In this document: positions 1 to 7,473 of the stretch, piece after piece
Layout: every line of letters begins with the position of its first letter
How positions within the stretch are numbered: position 1 is the stretch's first letter
Source: an uncultured Erwinia sp.
GTDB lineage: Bacteria; Pseudomonadota; Gammaproteobacteria; Enterobacterales; Enterobacteriaceae
Reading direction: 5' to 3'
NCBI GenBank assembly: GCA_946221915.1
Contig: CAMIKG010000013.1
Coordinates: 1-64,000 of the forward strand
Length of the DNA: 64,000 nt
The notes under the pieces: model-generated
What the model was told of the DNA's origin: nothing
Seen by the model: the letters and a program-made list of their open reading frames with translations, nothing else
Database searches by the model: none
Program-made: the position numbers and the translations under genes

Positions 1-27
1 CCGTACCTCGTTGTTCCCCCTCCCTAA

Positions 28-52
28 CCCTCCCCCATTTTATGGGGGAGGG
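28..52. repeat. GC-rich palindrome downstream of smrB
   Basis: A perfect 10-bp inverted repeat (ccctccccca / tgggggaggg) has a 5-nt loop. It lies just beyond the end of smrB, which is read on the minus strand. Neither side carries a T-run, so it is not a classical intrinsic terminator. A similar element sits between yfbS and yfbR at 50675-50698. Confidence 0.6.
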
Positions 53-130
53 AGGAAAACCGCCTGGCTCATATGCGTGGGTAGCAAGAAAACCCGCCTC
101 CGACACACGTTGTACTCGCAGGGCAGACCT

Positions 131-682
131 CTACGGCAATTCCGGCGGCAGCCACTCTTCCACTTCAATTAACACCAGCAGCGCGGCATCACCGCCAAAC
201 TCCTTTGGCGCCTGATGAAACGCCATCACCAGCGGATGTTGTGCCAGCCACAGCGGCGTCTGCTGCTTGAGAATATGTTTGCCGTGCCCGTGCATCACGC
301 TGGCGCAAAAAATGTGTTCGCGACGGCAGGCGGCGATTAGTGCCCCCAGTTCCTGCTTCGCCTGCTGCTGGGTTAAGCCATGCAAATCGAGAAAGATTTC
401 CGGCGAATAGTCGCCACGGCGCAGCTTCTTTAATTCGAAGTGATCGACATCGCTGCGCACGTAGCGCACCGCGCCTTCCGTTGCCAGCAGCGGCTGAAAC
501 TCATCGGAAAAGTAGTGGCTGTTATCGATTTGCTCGGAAAGCAGACGCTTTTCCGGTATTTCCCGCAGCTTTTTCCGCTGCGGAGCGTGGACAATAGTGT
601 CCTGCGCCAGTTTGCGTGTGCCGCTCATTAACTGACGAAACAGTGCCTTATCATCGGCATTAAGTTTATTTTTGCTGCTCAT
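131..682 (-). CDS. smrB: SmrB, ribosome rescue endonuclease (Smr domain)
   Basis: The protein has 183 residues, the length of E. coli SmrB (YfcN). The C-terminal half carries the Smr domain, with the DLHGLT motif near residue 99 and the HGHGKH motif near residue 131 that mark the endonuclease fold. SmrB cleaves mRNA between collided ribosomes so that they can be rescued; that role is known for the family and transferred here. The N-terminal 80 residues are basic and probably contact the ribosome. The gene is divergent from prmB, as in E. coli. Confidence 0.93.
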   Translation of the reverse strand: MSSKNKLNADDKALFRQLMSGTRKLAQDTIVHAPQRKKLREIPEKRLLSEQIDNSHYFSDEFQPLLATEGAVRYVRSDVDHFELKKLRRGDYSPEIFLDLHGLTQQQAKQELGALIAACRREHIFCASVMHGHGKHILKQQTPLWLAQHPLVMAFHQAPKEFGGDAALLVLIEVEEWLPPELP

Positions 683-825
683 TCTGGTTCACAATCCGCT
701 TTCCAGCCTTTACCTTAACCCGCACCTGTAACAAAAGTCAGCTTTTTCGCGTCTCCGCGCTGAATTATTGCCAGCTTCATGGCAAACTAGCGGCCGGATT
801 GTCAGAACGGCCTGCGGAGGGCACC

Positions 826-1758
826 TTGGATAAAATTTTCGTCGATGAAGCCGTGAATGAGTTACACACCATTCAGGATATGCTGCGCTGGGCGGTCAGC
901 CGTTTTTCAGCCGCCAATATCTGGTATGGTCATGGCACCGACAACCCGTGGGACGAAGCCGTTCAGCTGGTGTTGCCAACCCTGTACCTGCCGCTGGATA
1001 TTCCGGAAGAGATGCGCCACGCGCGTCTGACCTCCAGCGAGCGCCACCGCATTGTTGAGCGCGTGATTCGCCGCGTCAATGAGCGTATCCCGGTCGCTTA
1101 CCTGACCAATAAAGCCTGGTTCTGCGGCCATGAATTTTATGTCGATGAGCGCGTGCTGGTGCCGCGTTCGCCGATTGGCGAGCTGATTAACAATGGCTTT
1201 GCCGGATTGATTGACCATAAACCGCAGCATATCCTCGATATGTGCACCGGCAGCGGCTGTATCGCTATTGCCTGTGCTTACGCCTTCCCGGAAGCGGAAG
1301 TGGACGCGGTGGATATTTCCCACGATGCGCTGGCGGTAACCGAACAGAATATTGATGAGCATGGCCTGATCCATCACGTGACGCCGATTCGCTCCGATCT
1401 GTTCCGCGACCTGCCGAAAACGCCATATGATTTGATTGTCACCAACCCGCCGTACGTTGATGCGGAAGATATGGGCGACCTGCCAAACGAGTATCAGCAT
1501 GAACCGGAGCTGGGGCTGGCGGCGGGAACGGACGGTCTGAAACTGGCGCGCCGCATTCTTGCCTGCGCGCCGGATTACCTGAGCGAAAACGGTATTCTGG
1601 TCTGCGAAGTGGGCAACAGCATGGTGCATATGATGGATCAGTATCCTGACGTGCCATTTACCTGGCTGGAGTTCGACAACGGCGGCGACGGCGTGTTTAT
1701 GCTGACCCGTCAGCAGATGATCGACGCTGCGCATCATTTCGCTATCTACAAAGATTAA
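826..1758 (+). CDS. prmB: PrmB, ribosomal protein uL3 glutamine N5-methyltransferase
   Basis: This SAM-dependent methyltransferase modifies a glutamine of ribosomal protein L3 (uL3). The SAM-binding motif DMCTGSG starts at residue 138 and the catalytic NPPY motif is at 207-210. I chose the TTG at 826 because GGAGG lies 5 nt upstream (816-820) and the resulting 310-residue protein, beginning MDKIFVDEA, matches E. coli PrmB in length and N-terminus. A longer reading from TTG 799 lacks a ribosome binding site. aroC follows after 27 nt, so the two are probably cotranscribed. Confidence 0.94.
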   Translation: MDKIFVDEAVNELHTIQDMLRWAVSRFSAANIWYGHGTDNPWDEAVQLVLPTLYLPLDIPEEMRHARLTSSERHRIVERVIRRVNERIPVAYLTNKAWFCGHEFYVDERVLVPRSPIGELINNGFAGLIDHKPQHILDMCTGSGCIAIACAYAFPEAEVDAVDISHDALAVTEQNIDEHGLIHHVTPIRSDLFRDLPKTPYDLIVTNPPYVDAEDMGDLPNEYQHEPELGLAAGTDGLKLARRILACAPDYLSENGILVCEVGNSMVHMMDQYPDVPFTWLEFDNGGDGVFMLTRQQMIDAAHHFAIYKD

Positions 1759-1785
1759 TCAGAGCTGAGAAAGGAGCCGTACTGA

Positions 1786-2871
1786 ATGGCCGGTAATACG
1801 ATTGGCAGTTTATTCCGCGTCACCACCTTTGGTGAGTCGCATGGTATTGCACTGGGCTGCATTGTTGATGGCGTACCGCCAGGAATTCCGCTAACCGAAG
1901 CCGACCTGCAGCACGACCTCGATCGCCGCCGTCCGGGCACCTCGCGCTATACCACTCAGCGTCGTGAACCGGACCAGGTGAAAATTCTCTCCGGCGTATT
2001 TGAAGGGGTGACCACCGGTACGCCAATTGGTTTACTGATTGAAAACACCGATCAGCGTTCGCAGGATTACGGTGACATCAAAGATGTGTTCCGTCCGGGC
2101 CACGCTGATTACACCTACGAACAGAAATATGGCCTGCGCGACTACCGTGGCGGTGGCCGCTCTTCCGCGCGTGAAACCGCGATGCGCGTGGCGGCGGGCG
2201 CGATTGCCAAAAAATATCTGCAGCTGAAACACGGTATTGTGGTGCGTGGCTATCTGGCGCAGATTGGTGATGTCGCCTGCGAACTGAAAGACTGGGAGCA
2301 GGTGGAACAGAACCCGTTCTTCTGTCCGGACCCGGATAAGCTGGAAGCGCTGGACGAACTGATGCGTGGCCTGAAGAAAGAGGGCGACTCCATCGGCGCG
2401 AAAATTACCGTGATGGCGGAAGGTGTGCCGGCAGGCTGGGGTGAGCCGGTATTTGACCGTCTCGATGCTGACCTGGCGCATGCGCTGATGAGCATCAATG
2501 CGGTGAAAGGCGTCGAGATCGGTGATGGCTTCGCGGTGGTCAGCCAGCGTGGCAGCCAGCATCGTGACGAAATCCGTGCTAACGGTTTCCAGAGCAACCA
2601 TGCTGGCGGCATTCTCGGCGGCATCAGTAGCGGTCAGGCGATTACCGCTAATCTGGCGCTGAAACCGACCTCCAGCATCACCGTGCCAGGGAAAACCATC
2701 AACCGCTTTGGCGACGAAGTGGAGATGATTACCCGTGGCCGTCACGATCCGTGCGTGGGTATCCGCGCCGTGCCGATTGCAGAAGCAATGATGGCGATTG
2801 TCCTGATGGATCACCTGATGCGTCAGCGCGCGCAGTGTGCTGATGTTCACAGCGACGTGCCACGCTGGTAA
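1786..2871 (+). CDS. aroC: AroC, chorismate synthase
   Basis: Chorismate synthase converts 5-enolpyruvylshikimate-3-phosphate to chorismate, the last step of the shikimate pathway, using reduced FMN. At 361 residues it has the E. coli length. The family signatures are present: GESHG near residue 17, a stretch with DYRGGGRSSARET near 126-138, and RGRHDPCVGIRAVP near 312-325. AAGGAG lies before the ATG. The stop codon at 2869-2871 is 4 nt from the mepA start, suggesting one prmB-aroC-mepA transcript. Confidence 0.97.
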   Translation: MAGNTIGSLFRVTTFGESHGIALGCIVDGVPPGIPLTEADLQHDLDRRRPGTSRYTTQRREPDQVKILSGVFEGVTTGTPIGLLIENTDQRSQDYGDIKDVFRPGHADYTYEQKYGLRDYRGGGRSSARETAMRVAAGAIAKKYLQLKHGIVVRGYLAQIGDVACELKDWEQVEQNPFFCPDPDKLEALDELMRGLKKEGDSIGAKITVMAEGVPAGWGEPVFDRLDADLAHALMSINAVKGVEIGDGFAVVSQRGSQHRDEIRANGFQSNHAGGILGGISSGQAITANLALKPTSSITVPGKTINRFGDEVEMITRGRHDPCVGIRAVPIAEAMMAIVLMDHLMRQRAQCADVHSDVPRW

Positions 2872-2875
2872 GCCA

Positions 2876-3700
2876 ATGAAAAAACTGCTTGTCGCCCTCT
2901 GTTCACTGCTGGTCAGCGCCTCCGCGCTGGCCGCCACGCCATGGCAAAGCATCAGCCAGCCGATTAGCGGTTCACCGCAGTCGATTGGCGGTTTTTCCAA
3001 TGGCTGTATTGTGGGCGCGCAGGCGCTGCCGCTGGAGGCCGACCATTACCAGGTCATGCGTCAGGATCAGCGGCGCTATTTCGGCCACCCGGATTTGATT
3101 CAGTTTATTCAGCGCCTCAGTGCGCAGGTGAATGGTCTTGGCCTGGGCAATGTGCTGATTGGCGATATGGGCATGGCGGCAGGCGGACGCTTCAGCAGCG
3201 GCCATGCCAGCCATCAGTCCGGGCTGGACGTTGATATCTGGCTGCAACTGCCGAAAACGCGCTGGACGCAGCAAATGCTGCTGAAACCGCAGCCGCTCGA
3301 TCTGGTGACGGCCGATGACCGCAACGTCGTGGTGCGCCACTGGCGACCGGAAATCGATACGCTGATTAAACTGGCGGCGCAGGACAGCGAAGTGACGCGT
3401 ATCTTCGTCAATCCGGCGATTAAAAAGCAGCTTTGCGCCGATGCGGGCGTCGATCGTGACTGGTTGCGCAAAGTGCGTCCGTGGTTTGCCCATCGCGCTC
3501 ATATGCATGTGCGCCTGCGCTGTCCGGCGGGCAGCCTGGAGTGTGAAGAGCAGGCAGCGCCGCCACCGGGAGATGGCTGCGGCGCGGAATTACAAAGCTG
3601 GTTTGAACCGAAAAAACCAGGGAGTGGTAAACCGGTGAAGCCTGAGCCACCACCATTACCTCCTTCATGTCAGGCGTTGCTGGATAAGCATATACTTTAG
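2876..3700 (+). CDS. mepA: MepA, penicillin-insensitive murein endopeptidase
   Basis: This periplasmic LAS-family zinc peptidase cuts D-Ala-meso-DAP cross-links in peptidoglycan. The 274-residue length equals the E. coli protein. A signal peptide is visible (MKKLLVALCSLLVSASALA). The zinc ligands expected from the family are in place: His113 and Asp120 in HASHQSGLDVD, and His211 in HMHVRL. I chose ATG 2876 rather than an in-frame upstream ATG at 2837, because 2876 gives a proper signal peptide and does not overlap aroC. Confidence 0.95.
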   Translation: MKKLLVALCSLLVSASALAATPWQSISQPISGSPQSIGGFSNGCIVGAQALPLEADHYQVMRQDQRRYFGHPDLIQFIQRLSAQVNGLGLGNVLIGDMGMAAGGRFSSGHASHQSGLDVDIWLQLPKTRWTQQMLLKPQPLDLVTADDRNVVVRHWRPEIDTLIKLAAQDSEVTRIFVNPAIKKQLCADAGVDRDWLRKVRPWFAHRAHMHVRLRCPAGSLECEEQAAPPPGDGCGAELQSWFEPKKPGSGKPVKPEPPPLPPSCQALLDKHIL

Positions 3701-3708
3701 GAATTGAG

Positions 3709-4509
3709 ATGGACTGGTTCGTTGTCGGCCCGCTGGTGGTGGGGCTGTTGTTTTGTGTCGCTTTTTTCGCGTCATTTATCGATTCAATTGCCGGTGGCGG
3801 CGGCCTGCTGACTGTGCCGGCACTGCTGGCGGCAGGTCTGTCACCCGCACAGACGCTGGCAACCAACAAGTTGCAGGCAGTGGGCGGTTCGTTCTCCGCC
3901 AGCCTCTATTTCGTGCGGCGCAAGGCAGTGGATCTGCGTGAGCAGAAACTGAATATCGCCATGACATTTATTGGCTCGATTACCGGCGCCACGCTGATTC
4001 AGCATATGCAGCCCGGCCTGCTGCGTCAGGTGCTGCCGCTGCTGATTATCGCCATTGGTCTCTATTTTCTGCTGATGCCGCGTCTCGGTGAAGAGGATCG
4101 CGCGCGTCGCCTGCACGGTTTACCGTTTGCGCTGATTGCCGGTGGTTGCGTCGGTTTCTACGATGGTTTCTTTGGTCCGGGCGCAGGCTCGTTCTATGCG
4201 CTGGCATTTGTCACGCTCGCAGGATTTAACCTGGCGAAATCGACAGCCCACGCCAAAGTGCTCAACTTCACCTCTAACTTTGGCGGCCTGCTGTTTTTTA
4301 TCTTTGGTGGCAAAGTGGTGTGGGGAACCGGTCTGGTGATGCTGCTGGGTTCGATTCTGGGCGCGCGTATCGGCGCGCGTCTGGTGCTGAGCCGTGGGCA
4401 AACATTAATTCGTCCTATGGTGGTGGTGGTGTCGGTAGTGATGAGCAGCAAGCTGCTGTATGACAGCCATGGTGCGCAAATCGCCGCCTGGTTTCACACG
4501 CTTTTCTAA
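3709..4509 (+). CDS. yfcA: YfcA, TSUP/TauE-SafE family membrane permease
   Basis: A 266-residue inner membrane protein with about eight hydrophobic segments and two related halves. Each half carries a glycine-rich motif typical of the TSUP family (DSIAGGGGLLTVPAL near residue 25 and GFYDGFFGPGAGSF near 147). Family members move sulfite, taurine-derived or other organic anions; the substrate of YfcA is not established. It starts 8 nt after mepA and has the genomic position of E. coli yfcA, between mepA and epmC. Confidence 0.92.
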   Translation: MDWFVVGPLVVGLLFCVAFFASFIDSIAGGGGLLTVPALLAAGLSPAQTLATNKLQAVGGSFSASLYFVRRKAVDLREQKLNIAMTFIGSITGATLIQHMQPGLLRQVLPLLIIAIGLYFLLMPRLGEEDRARRLHGLPFALIAGGCVGFYDGFFGPGAGSFYALAFVTLAGFNLAKSTAHAKVLNFTSNFGGLLFFIFGGKVVWGTGLVMLLGSILGARIGARLVLSRGQTLIRPMVVVVSVVMSSKLLYDSHGAQIAAWFHTLF

Positions 4510-4531
4510 CTTTTAATTGATGACAGGTTCA

Positions 4532-5077
4532 ATGAGCACGACGCACCATTATCTGCAGCTGATCGAGCTGTTCGACGGCTGTTTTGTCGGGGATTTCCAG
4601 ACCCGTCTGATTAAAGGCGAAGACGAGCCGATTTATCTTCCGGCGGATGAGGAATCACCGTGGAACCGGGTGGTGTTTGCCCATGGTTACTATGCCAGCG
4701 CGCTGCATGAAATTTCGCACTGGTGCATCGCCGGAGCGGAACGTCGCAAGCTGGTCGATTTTGGTTACTGGTATTGCCCGGACGGGCGCGATGCTGACAC
4801 TCAGCGGCAGTTTGAGCAGGCGGAAATTAAACCGCAGGCGCTGGAGTGGTTGTTTTGTGTTGCCGCCGGCTTTCCGTTCAATGTAAGTTGTGACAATCTC
4901 GACGGCGATTTCGAACCCGATCGCATCGCGTTTCAGCGCAAGGTGCAGGCTCAGGTAATGACTTATCTGGAGCAGGGGATTCCTGCCCGTCCGGCGCGTT
5001 TTATTGCCGCACTGCGCGAGTACTACTCAACGCCTCCATTGACGGCGGCACAGTTTCCCTGGCCGGAAGATCTGTGA
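4532..5077 (+). CDS. epmC: EpmC, elongation factor P hydroxylase
   Basis: EpmC hydroxylates the beta-lysylated lysine of translation elongation factor P after EpmA and EpmB have acted. The 181-residue protein matches E. coli EpmC (182) closely. The HEISHWCIAG segment and several conserved acidic and histidine residues of the non-haem iron fold are visible. I chose ATG 4532 (MSTTHHY) because it fits the E. coli N-terminus and has GACAGG upstream; TTG 4517 and ATG 4520 would only add a few residues. epmA and epmB are not in this window. Confidence 0.93.
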   Translation: MSTTHHYLQLIELFDGCFVGDFQTRLIKGEDEPIYLPADEESPWNRVVFAHGYYASALHEISHWCIAGAERRKLVDFGYWYCPDGRDADTQRQFEQAEIKPQALEWLFCVAAGFPFNVSCDNLDGDFEPDRIAFQRKVQAQVMTYLEQGIPARPARFIAALREYYSTPPLTAAQFPWPEDL

Positions 5078-5114
5078 CTGAATGGAGGAGGGAATTTTGA
5101 CAAGAGGAATTGAC

Positions 5115-5396
5115 ATGATCGCAGAATTTGAAGCGCGTATTCTGGCCCTGATTGACGATATGGTTGAGCATGCCAGTGATGACGAGCTGTTTGCCAGTGG
5201 TTATCTGCGTGGTCATCTCACTCTGGCGGTGGCGGAAGTGGAAGCTACCGATCAGCATACGCCAGAGGCACTGCAGGCCCAGGTTTCGAGAAGTCTGCAG
5301 ATAGCGATTGAGGCTGGTGAGCTGTCACCGCGCGACCAGGCGCTGGTGATCGGTATGTGGGACAATCTGTTCCAGCAGGCGCGCCAGACAGCGTAA
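5115..5396 (+). CDS. yfcL: YfcL family protein of unknown function
   Basis: A 93-residue acidic cytosolic protein nearly identical in layout to E. coli YfcL (92 residues), with the conserved core DDELFASGYLRGHLTLA. No biochemical role is established for the family. ATG 5115 is preceded by AGAGGA and gives the E. coli N-terminus MIAEFE; the in-frame upstream starts are less likely. It ends the epmC-side operon, with an intrinsic terminator 30 nt downstream. Confidence 0.9.
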   Translation: MIAEFEARILALIDDMVEHASDDELFASGYLRGHLTLAVAEVEATDQHTPEALQAQVSRSLQIAIEAGELSPRDQALVIGMWDNLFQQARQTA

Positions 5397-5425
5397 ATAT
5401 TAAACCTGTGCATTAGCGCACACAT

Positions 5426-5460
5426 ACATAAAAAACCACCTTCGGGTGGTTTTTTTATGT
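5426..5460 (+). terminator. Intrinsic terminator after yfcL
   Basis: A perfect stem with core accacc / ggtggt, a ttcg tetraloop, an A-run before it and a T-run after it. Because the arms include both the A and T runs, it could also stop transcription arriving from the other side. Confidence 0.9.
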
Positions 5461-5649
5461 ATAACGCAAAAAAAAATTGTTCAGTAAGATGTTAACGGCG
5501 CTGCAAAAAAATCTTCGTGCGTTACGCGCCTAAGGAGTTATAAAAAATATATCACCTGACTTAAAAGTCGGCGTGAAAAAGTGTTGGCAGGAAAGGTTAT
5601 ATGCAAACACAACTCTGAGGTATTACCAAAATTTTACAAGGGGCAAAAT

Positions 5650-7425
5650 ATGTCTGTTAACAGCATTACTCTGTCTTCCGTTACTGATTTACGCCAGTTA
5701 ACGACTTTATCATCAACGCTTTTATATCTTGAAGGAGAAGATGGTGGCGTCTGGCAATACGATCCAGATGATACAACCACGGCTGATGATGGTATTTTGA
5801 CTGTTGTCACCACTGGCGGTGCACGAATTAAACGTATTTATGATGGCCATATTGACTTAGCCTGGGCTGATGTCGATTACGCTAATGCGAATATTGCACT
5901 ACAAAAAGTCATCGATATTATCACTGCCCTGGCCGTAGCCCGGGGAAACACTGAAGCTTTGCCGCGGATTAAAGTTTCTGCTGGCGAGTATTTCTTTACC
6001 GCGACGGTCACATTGCCTGCGTTTGTCCAGATTGACTCGGTTGGGACTGTCACTTTCCGTACGGAGAGCAGCACACTGGATCTGTTTACCATTAATGCGA
6101 TGTATGATGGCGTCAACGGCGGCGAATCGCGCATGGCAGGCAACCACTCAGCGGTGCTTAATGGTACAAATGGCGCAATTTTCCTGCGCGGCCCGGGTCG
6201 TACGGTATCAACAATGTCAGGGATTAACTTTGGCAATACTGAAACCGGTAAGGCGCCATGTCGTAATGTGCAATTCAAGAACGTCATTGTTGTCGGCTTT
6301 CAGAATGGTATTAAATTTAATCTTAAAAACACCTATCTGACATATTTTGATGGCTGTCATTTTGAACAGAACCATTATAACGTGTTTATTCCCGCGCAAA
6401 CCTCAACTGATTCAGGTGAGCGCATATCAATGAATAACTGTACCTTGGCCGCTTGTGGTGACTCTCATTTGAATGTTCAGGCGTCAGGCATTGATATTAA
6501 TTTTATTAACTGCTCATTTGATTTTAGCCATGCGTATGCGATTCGCGTCGGCGCGAATGCCGGTTACTCGAAATTCTCGTTTGATAATTGTCACTTTGAA
6601 GACTGGGATCAAACGTTTATGTACTGTGAAGGGACAGTCACGCTGGCGAACCTTTCTTTTTATTTTACTAATAGTCTCTTTTTACCGCGGGCCCAGGGCA
6701 ATACAGCGCTGACAAATTCACCTTCACGTCCACTCTTTGCGTTACAAAATGGTGTGATTGTATATATTGATAATTATGAAGTACGAGTTGAAAAACGTGC
6801 TTATAGTGATTCACTTGAATGGAATAGTACCGGGCTGGGCAGTATTAAAGTGAAAAATATGGTTAAAGGCAGTATTCCAAAAATGCCTGATGGGTTGCAG
6901 TTATTACGAGATAATGATTTTTCTGTTGATGTTATTGGTTCGTCGGTCGGGTCAAACTGGACGATTACATCTGGTTCCGTAGCCAATGTGGTGGAAGCGA
7001 TAACTGATACTACTGGCACGACAACCAATAGTCAGGTGATGAAATTAACTGGTTCCGGATCATCCAGTTACTGGAAGGGAACCAGCAAACTAATCCCGAC
7101 TTCTCCTGGCGACACCCTTGCGGGTCATGTTGCATTGTCCATTGGGTCGGCAACTGGTTCATTTACTACCAATGTTCAGTTTACTTATTATGATAAAGAT
7201 GGGGTCAGTATTGGCAGCAGTACGGCCTATCAATACGATATGAGTACTTCTTTTCAGGATACCTCCATTCCGGGTTATACCACCAATGGCGGGCTGCGCT
7301 ATTTAGCATCGACCCCGGGCGTCCGGGTAGTTCCTTCTGGCGCGGCTTATTTCACGCTGTCGGCGACGATCTCTAACTTTAACGGTGAAGTCCGCGTATC
7401 TAAAATTAACGCCTACAAGTTATAA
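5650..7425 (+). CDS. Orphan tailspike-like beta-helix protein, possible polysaccharide depolymerase
   Basis: A 591-residue protein with no signal peptide. The N-terminus (about residues 1-95) resembles the capsid-adaptor/neck region of podovirus-type tailspikes, with GGVWQYDPDD and a GARIKRIYDG-like motif. About 95-410 looks like a right-handed parallel beta-helix of the pectate-lyase-3 type, with repeated NCxF/CHFE turns. The last 160 residues look like a beta-sandwich carbohydrate-binding domain. The gene is AT-richer than its neighbours and stands alone between yfcL and mnmC without phage genes. Family knowledge: Pantoea stewartii WceF is a non-phage tailspike that cleaves the cell's own exopolysaccharide; a similar role here is inference. 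ATG 5650 was chosen for the AAGGGG before it. Confidence 0.72.
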   Translation: MSVNSITLSSVTDLRQLTTLSSTLLYLEGEDGGVWQYDPDDTTTADDGILTVVTTGGARIKRIYDGHIDLAWADVDYANANIALQKVIDIITALAVARGNTEALPRIKVSAGEYFFTATVTLPAFVQIDSVGTVTFRTESSTLDLFTINAMYDGVNGGESRMAGNHSAVLNGTNGAIFLRGPGRTVSTMSGINFGNTETGKAPCRNVQFKNVIVVGFQNGIKFNLKNTYLTYFDGCHFEQNHYNVFIPAQTSTDSGERISMNNCTLAACGDSHLNVQASGIDINFINCSFDFSHAYAIRVGANAGYSKFSFDNCHFEDWDQTFMYCEGTVTLANLSFYFTNSLFLPRAQGNTALTNSPSRPLFALQNGVIVYIDNYEVRVEKRAYSDSLEWNSTGLGSIKVKNMVKGSIPKMPDGLQLLRDNDFSVDVIGSSVGSNWTITSGSVANVVEAITDTTGTTTNSQVMKLTGSGSSSYWKGTSKLIPTSPGDTLAGHVALSIGSATGSFTTNVQFTYYDKDGVSIGSSTAYQYDMSTSFQDTSIPGYTTNGGLRYLASTPGVRVVPSGAAYFTLSATISNFNGEVRVSKINAYKL

Positions 7426-7448
7426 ATAGCTTCGCGCGGTGTTTAAAA

Positions 7449-7468
7449 GACGGAGCGGAAGCTCCGTC
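7449..7468 (-). terminator. Intrinsic terminator of mnmC
   Basis: An 8-bp perfect stem (gacggagc / gctccgtc) with a 4-nt loop. On the minus strand it is followed by TTTT and lies a few bases past the mnmC stop, so it most likely ends mnmC. It may also slow transcripts leaving the tailspike-like gene on the plus strand. Confidence 0.75.
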
Positions 7469-7473
7469 ATCTA

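Noticed and set aside
2032..3000. 322-codon open frame antisense to aroC and mepA
   Set aside because: It lies wholly opposite two well-supported genes, has no family resemblance, and follows the codon-shadow pattern of GC-rich coding DNA.
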